This document shows positions 59,758 to 64,000 of a DNA stretch of 64,000 nt, in pieces; the stretch's first letter is position 1, and every line of letters begins with the position of its first letter. The DNA is from Brassica napus. Taxonomy: Eukaryota; Streptophyta; Magnoliopsida; Brassicales; Brassicaceae. A program made the translations under genes and the position numbers. The stretch lies in NCBI RefSeq assembly GCF_020379485.1, contig NC_063437.1, positions 2,542,001 through 2,606,000 of the forward strand. Reading direction: 5' to 3'. The notes under the pieces are model-generated. The model was not told the origin of the DNA and ran no database searches. It worked only from the letters and a program-made list of their open reading frames with translations.

Positions 59758-60211
59758 CTATTATAACCCAAAACAGAGCAAACATATGAGAAAACTTGTC
59801 GGTCAAGTAACCTTTTTTATTTATGCATTTACATGTATGAATATAAAACAATTTGGGAAAATATATGAAGGAAAATTTCCTATAGCACAAAATATTATGA
59901 CAAAATAGTACATAAAGAAAAAAATACCTAAAATAACATTTTAAGAGTAAAATGACTAAATTACTATAAACATTTTTAACCTAGTCTCACCCTCATATAC
60001 TAAATCTAAATCGTAAACTCTAATCACTAGATCCAAACCAAAATAAAATAAAAAAAGTCTCTTTTAAGTTTTTAATTAATGATATTTCGGAATTCTTTTT
60101 TTTTTGTTATTTTTGGAACAGAAATGTGTTTTAATGCTACGTGAGACTATTTATGAGGATATAATTTTCCCTAAAAATCGGTAAAATAAGTATATTTATT
60201 TATTTACTTAC
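59758..60211 (-). other. Intron of the DUF620 gene
   Basis: A 454-bp AT-rich intron with canonical GT...AG ends on the minus strand (GTAAGTAA donor, TATAATAG acceptor). It splits the coding sequence in phase 0 between ...QSI and EAAMAK. I see no transposon signature in it. Confidence 0.9.
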
Positions 60212-60517
60212 GATAGATTGATTTTTGATGAGTTTGGGCATGGGATGGTCAAGAACATCATGATCGGAAGAGAAAGGAAGAGGGATCAACGGAGCTCCGA
60301 CGATTCCAAGAAGCATCTGAATCTGAGCGTCATGGCCACCGAAAAGAGTGGAGAGGCTGCTATTGTTATCCGGCGATGACCTGAGAAAACTAGTCTTGAC
60401 ACTTCTCCAAGAGCCGGTCTTGTTGTTCTCGGAACAAAATAACTCCTCCGGCATCGGAACTTCCAACACTGTCTCTAAACCGTCTTCTCTGTCAAAATTA
60501 GGACAAAGCGTTCTCAT
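60212..60517 (-). CDS. DUF620 family protein, exon 1
   Basis: First coding exon (102 codons) of a two-exon DUF620 (PF04788) gene. It opens with MRTLCPNFDREDGLETVLEV, the hallmark N-terminus of this plant family, which fixes the start codon at 60,517. The exon ends at a GTAAGTAA donor (reads TTACTTAC on the plus strand at 60,204-60,211) after ...KNQSI, in phase 0. A segment near residues 65-82 (QIQMLLGIVGAPLIPLPF) matches the family's conserved short hydrophobic stretch; no signal peptide or clear membrane helix is seen. The molecular role of DUF620 proteins is not established. From memory the nearest Arabidopsis relatives include At3g55720 and At5g66740; which one is the true orthologue would need an alignment. 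Confidence 0.95.
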
Positions 60518-60636
60518 CTTTTAGTCTTGTGTTGAAGTTGAATATAATCGAATAAATGTTGGTTACAAAAATATATGGAGACGAAAGGGTTCAAAATATT
60601 ATGAGAGATTGAATGGTGTAAGCTAATGAGTTGGCG

Positions 60637-60650
60637 ATTTATATATAGAG
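60637..60650 (-). promoter_or_regulatory. TATA box of the DUF620 gene
   Basis: TATATATAAAT reads on the minus strand about 120-130 bp upstream of the DUF620 start codon, leaving a 5' leader of about 90-100 nt without an upstream ATG in good context. The position fits a core promoter. Confidence 0.6.
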
Positions 60651-61246
60651 AAATAGAGATGACCAACCGACCGAAGCCGATCTGAAACTATTTGTGTATT
60701 GTCGTGTTCGCACGCTTCATGTCTCCCTTTGTTCTATCTAATAACAATTGAATATTAGTATAAGTCTCTTTACCAAAAATAAGTAATATAAATTTCCAGT
60801 AAAAGAAATAGAAACACATTTTCTTTTTGTCGCCGAGGAAAAAATACATTTGAAGTTTTTTGTCCTTGCCGCTTAACAATTTATTCTTGAATAAAAAGGT
60901 TATAAGTTATACTGAGCTTTTTTCTCCAAAAAGAAGAAGTTATATTAAGCTTTTAATTGGTAAAAGAGGACCTTGTAGTAATTTGTAGTTTTGTCCTTTG
61001 GTGCACTTCAATGAAATGTGTCAATTGATTTTATTAACTGTTGTGCTTAGTGTAAACGCAGATTGAAAGGTTTAACAATAGTCACACTATATGAAGCATT
61101 AATTCAACGGTTGTTTACTTTTAGTTGATAAATAGTAGTTAATTCTTTTTAATGCTTTGATTTTTTTTTAATGTTTGGTTCGCCCAAAAAAAAACTAATC
61201 TTATATGATATTATCACAAAGTCAATGTGAAATCTTATTATTATTA
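60651..61246. other. DUF620 upstream region
   Basis: AT-rich promoter region of the DUF620 gene up to the Helitron border. No other element identified. Confidence 0.45.
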
Positions 61247-62532
61247 CTAGGGTCGGTGTGCGCGCTTCGCGCGGATTACATGTTTAATAAAAGTCAGGTC
61301 AATTAAAATTTGGAGTTTTGAAGTTTCTGAAAGGGTAAGTTAAGTTTTGTTTATTTTATTATGGGAAGATGTTAGAAGCGGTGATCATTATTTTTTTTAA
61401 AAACAACAGTAAGTTTGAATAATAAATTGTTTTGAGGAATTTACTATTTGTAATAAATTGTTACGTCGAATAATAAGAAGTAATGATGGTTTACTTAGAA
61501 AATGTAGAATTTTAATATGTTGTTGTATAATTAATACTGTTCATTCTTTTTGATATAGTTGTATAAATCTTTGTTGTCGCTGTATGAATTTGTGATGTAA
61601 GATTTCAGTTATAAGTCTAAAAATATTAAATTATTTACTTTTAAAATTTGCAAAATAATATTAGAGATTACAAAATTAGCAAAATAATCTGCAATATTAT
61701 GTTATGCAAAACAATATTTAATTCTTAACAACACGTTATTCTGGGATATTTAAAAATGTCGAAGAGGTTCCACATGTTTCTTTAATAATATGATACCAAA
61801 ATATATTTGGTTTATTTCATATTAATTATTTTAAAATAAAAAGCATCTTCTACATAATAGGAAAAGCTACATTTGCAAACAATTATAATGATGAAATATA
61901 TCTATAATAATAATGTATATATTTGTTATTATTAGAGTTTTGGATGAAAGTATGAAATTAATATAACAATACTAATAATGTTTTTATTCAAAATGAATTT
62001 CTAATTTCAGAATACCTCCTAGAGGTGGAGGATCTTGGGAGGATGGTTTGACTATGGTGTTGTGAGAGAACTGTTAATTTAACAAAATGAAGAATATGAA
62101 AACAAATAATCTTCGCACTTTCTAAACCACTCCTTAAACAAAAGAAACCACTTACACGGATTACTTTTCACAAGAAAGAAAAGGCACAAATAGATAGGAA
62201 TGAAAAGCGATGAGTGGATGGTGAAATTCTTCAAACTGTGAGGCGGTGGAAATATGTTTAATGTCGACAGTCATTTGACTTAATGGCAGAATATATTTTA
62301 TTTAATTCTCAAAAAATGCATTAGATATTATTTGACTCATAATTTACAGTCAAATATGTGACCACACATATATATTGACAACATATATGAATCAGTATCC
62401 AGCTAATATTACATTTGTTTTAATTACATAAAGCCCACTTTGTTATGACCTGGCATATTGATTGGTCCTGATTATTTTGCCTATGTGGATAGCCTTAGGA
62501 AGCTAGAAATTAGCTTCTTTTATATAGTAGGA
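61247..62532 (-). mobile_element. Helitron (minus strand), 1.29 kb
   Basis: Left end: CTAG (61,247-61,250) after an A, then the hairpin GTGTGCGCGCTTCGCGCGG. Right end: minus-strand 5' TCCTACTATATAAAAGAAGC at 62,532, preceded by A. AT-rich interior, no genes. It lies about 0.7 kb upstream of the DUF620 start codon. Confidence 0.85.
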
Positions 62533-63600
62533 TTATTTTTTTGGGTCTAATCTTATTATTTTCTTTTGAAATTTGCTTAGCTTACGCCGCCTCATATTAT
62601 GTCTTTGCTAGAAAGGAACTAACTATAACTTTACTTTCTTATTAATCTTTATTTTTTTGAAGATGGAAACCAAGAAATGTTGATTTGGCAAAGATCGTAT
62701 CCTTTTATCCGTTTGTTCTTTTGACTTCTTCTAAGTGCATTTACATTTAAGGCCTATTTAGCTAGAAATCAAAATTCAGCGTGATAATTGCAAATCTATG
62801 CAAACTTTTTAATAATTGGCGAACCATGACAATTTTTCCATGAGTTGTCAATTATCTCCTTTACCCACACCTTTCTCATTACCTGCTATCCGGGTTGTTC
62901 GCAAATAATTAAATTTGTATTCAAAACGCAATACACTTAGTAAAACCGGCTACATTCTTTTAAAACTGTGATATTAGTTATTGCAACCGGATGTATCTAT
63001 AAAAATTAAAGAGAGAAGAGTTTTGATATATTTTACAAGTAACCTGCAACCGGCAGTTATGACTATTTATTAGTTTTATTTTTGAACCTATTGAAAAAGT
63101 AAATAAGTGTACAAAATCGGTTATATTTTTCCAAATTGGTGAGAGAAGAGTTGTAAGATATTTTTAGAGAGGAGAAGTGAAGAGAAGAGGAGAAGATATT
63201 TTCGGTGAGGATAAGATATTTTCGAAGAGGAGAAACCGTAGTTGCCTATACATAAAAACCGGGTACAACTAATAGAAACCGGATTTGAGTATATACATAA
63301 AAACCATGTACAAAATATAGAAACCAGATTCGAGTATAATTGTCTGAATACTATTTTTGTCGACTTACAGGGACTTCGTTAGGTGAACCCGGTGGAGATG
63401 AGTAATGGCTGAGATTTGCCAACATTTGGGAATTGAATCTTAAACTTTTTTTTTTCATTGGGAGAAAAAAAATCAAAAGCAAAAATGAAAGAAAAGAAAC
63501 AAAATTTGCTTGAAGAAAACATAAGAAACAGAACACATGTTCGTTATTACACACATGAAAGAAACGACAAAGGTTGTTGTAATAAGGAGAGAAAAGAGAC
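62533..63600. other. Intergenic, purine-rich in part
   Basis: GAGAAGAG-rich stretch at 63,140-63,230 and several AAACCGG(A/G)T motifs (62,940-63,330). A minus-strand frame at 63,351-63,554 includes MLANLSHYSSPPGSPNEVPV, unassigned, and may belong with the fragment that follows. Confidence 0.4.
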
Positions 63601-63683
63601 CAATTTTAATGGCGGTGACTCGGAATCCACATGATTTGAGGATGAGACCGATGCTACTTGTCGTACTCGTACTCACCTACTCC
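63601..63683 (-). pseudogene. CTP synthase exon fragment
   Basis: The minus strand reads TSSIGLILKSCGFRVTAIKI, matching the N-terminal ammonia-ligase (synthetase) domain of CTP synthase (family: G-K-G-V-T-A-S-S-I-G-L-L-L-K-x-C-G-F-R-V-T-x-I-K-I-D-P-Y). The exon ends ATTAAAATTG|GTCTC, where the intact gene would continue I-D-P-Y, so an ancestral splice donor is preserved. The preceding Gly-Lys-Gly phosphate loop is disrupted (bases changed and frame shifted around 63,665-63,680). CTP synthase is about 600 residues; only about 25 remain. Probably a transposon-carried fragment. Confidence 0.78.
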
Positions 63684-63689
63684 CGTAGG

Positions 63690-64000
63690 TTGTTTGGAGG
63701 AACTGGGAATTGAGACCGATTCGGGGAATAATATTATTACAGATCCCTTTGTTTTTTTTGCATAAAAAAGAAAGAAAGTCTTAATTCTTTGCATTATTGA
63801 CACTTTTTGTGTGCAACCGTTTGTTTTAAGTAATCACGTCTGACGTGTAACAGATACTGTACTTTGCTTTTCCTGTGGAAATAAGGACTGTCTTGGTATT
63901 ACCTAAAAAGGTACAGTGTCTTACCCATCTACCTAATTATCTCATATATTTTTGCTATCTAGTGCAAATCCCCTACATTTAAACGATATGCATAGTACTG
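63690..64000. other. Window end, no feature seen
   Basis: AT-rich; no gene or repeat terminus recognised. Confidence 0.35.

Overview
This window is plant nuclear DNA, almost certainly from a Brassica (cabbage/rapeseed group) genome. It is AT-rich, has long intergenic spans, spliceosomal introns, stacked Helitrons, fragments of LINEs, SINEs, LTR elements, MULEs, hATs and Stowaways, arrays of a GTCGTCTGG-type repeat that I associate with Brassica, and an amplified array of TTTCCCGCC (E2F-site) motifs. Species and chromosome cannot be fixed from sequence alone.

Only two loci look functional, both on the minus strand. The first is a MIR393 microRNA gene at about 19.73-19.89 kb: the 22-nt miR393 sequence and its star arm form a nearly complete fold-back. 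miR393 represses the TIR1/AFB auxin receptors. The second is a two-exon DUF620 (PF04788) gene of 430 residues at 58,771-60,517. From memory, Arabidopsis has a DUF620 gene (At3g55720) close to MIR393B, with an R2R3-MYB gene (MYB109) between them. If so, the window is a syntenic block in which the MYB gene is gone or moved and about 39 kb of transposons now separates the two genes.

Layout. 1-5.2 kb: GTCGTC repeat arrays, a 566-bp direct duplication, and a long fold-back element split by a 1.78-kb Mutator-like insertion with a 9-bp target duplication. 5.2-9.3 kb: Helitron and Helitron ends. 9.3-15.9 kb: a Helitron-like region with gene fragments (an RPL6 piece, a two-exon 5' gene piece), a SINE, a truncated LINE and a 53-bp exact direct repeat. 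15.9-17.6 kb: a PIF/Harbinger-like element filled by the E2F-site minisatellite. 17.6-25.8 kb: MIR393 and AT-rich DNA, including a near-perfect 109-nt hairpin. 25.8-28 kb: a Helitron. 28.2-34.9 kb: a decayed LINE split by a 1.73-kb solo LTR. 35.0-35.2 kb: a (GA)n tract. 36.1-37.6 kb: a Helitron split by a truncated LINE. 38.0-38.9 kb: a hAT element. 41.3-42.0 kb: a telomere-motif fold-back. 42.7 kb: a Stowaway MITE. 43.8-58.2 kb: a pile of nested Helitrons carrying pieces of an alpha/beta-hydrolase gene and a calcium-dependent protein kinase gene. 58.6-60.7 kb: the DUF620 gene. 61.2-62.5 kb: another Helitron. 63.6 kb: a CTP synthase exon fragment.

The main theme is layered transposition. Several nested insertions can be proved from the sequence, because removing the inner element (with its target duplication, or at the Helitron A|T site) restores the outer one. 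The window also shows repeated capture of host gene fragments by Helitrons.
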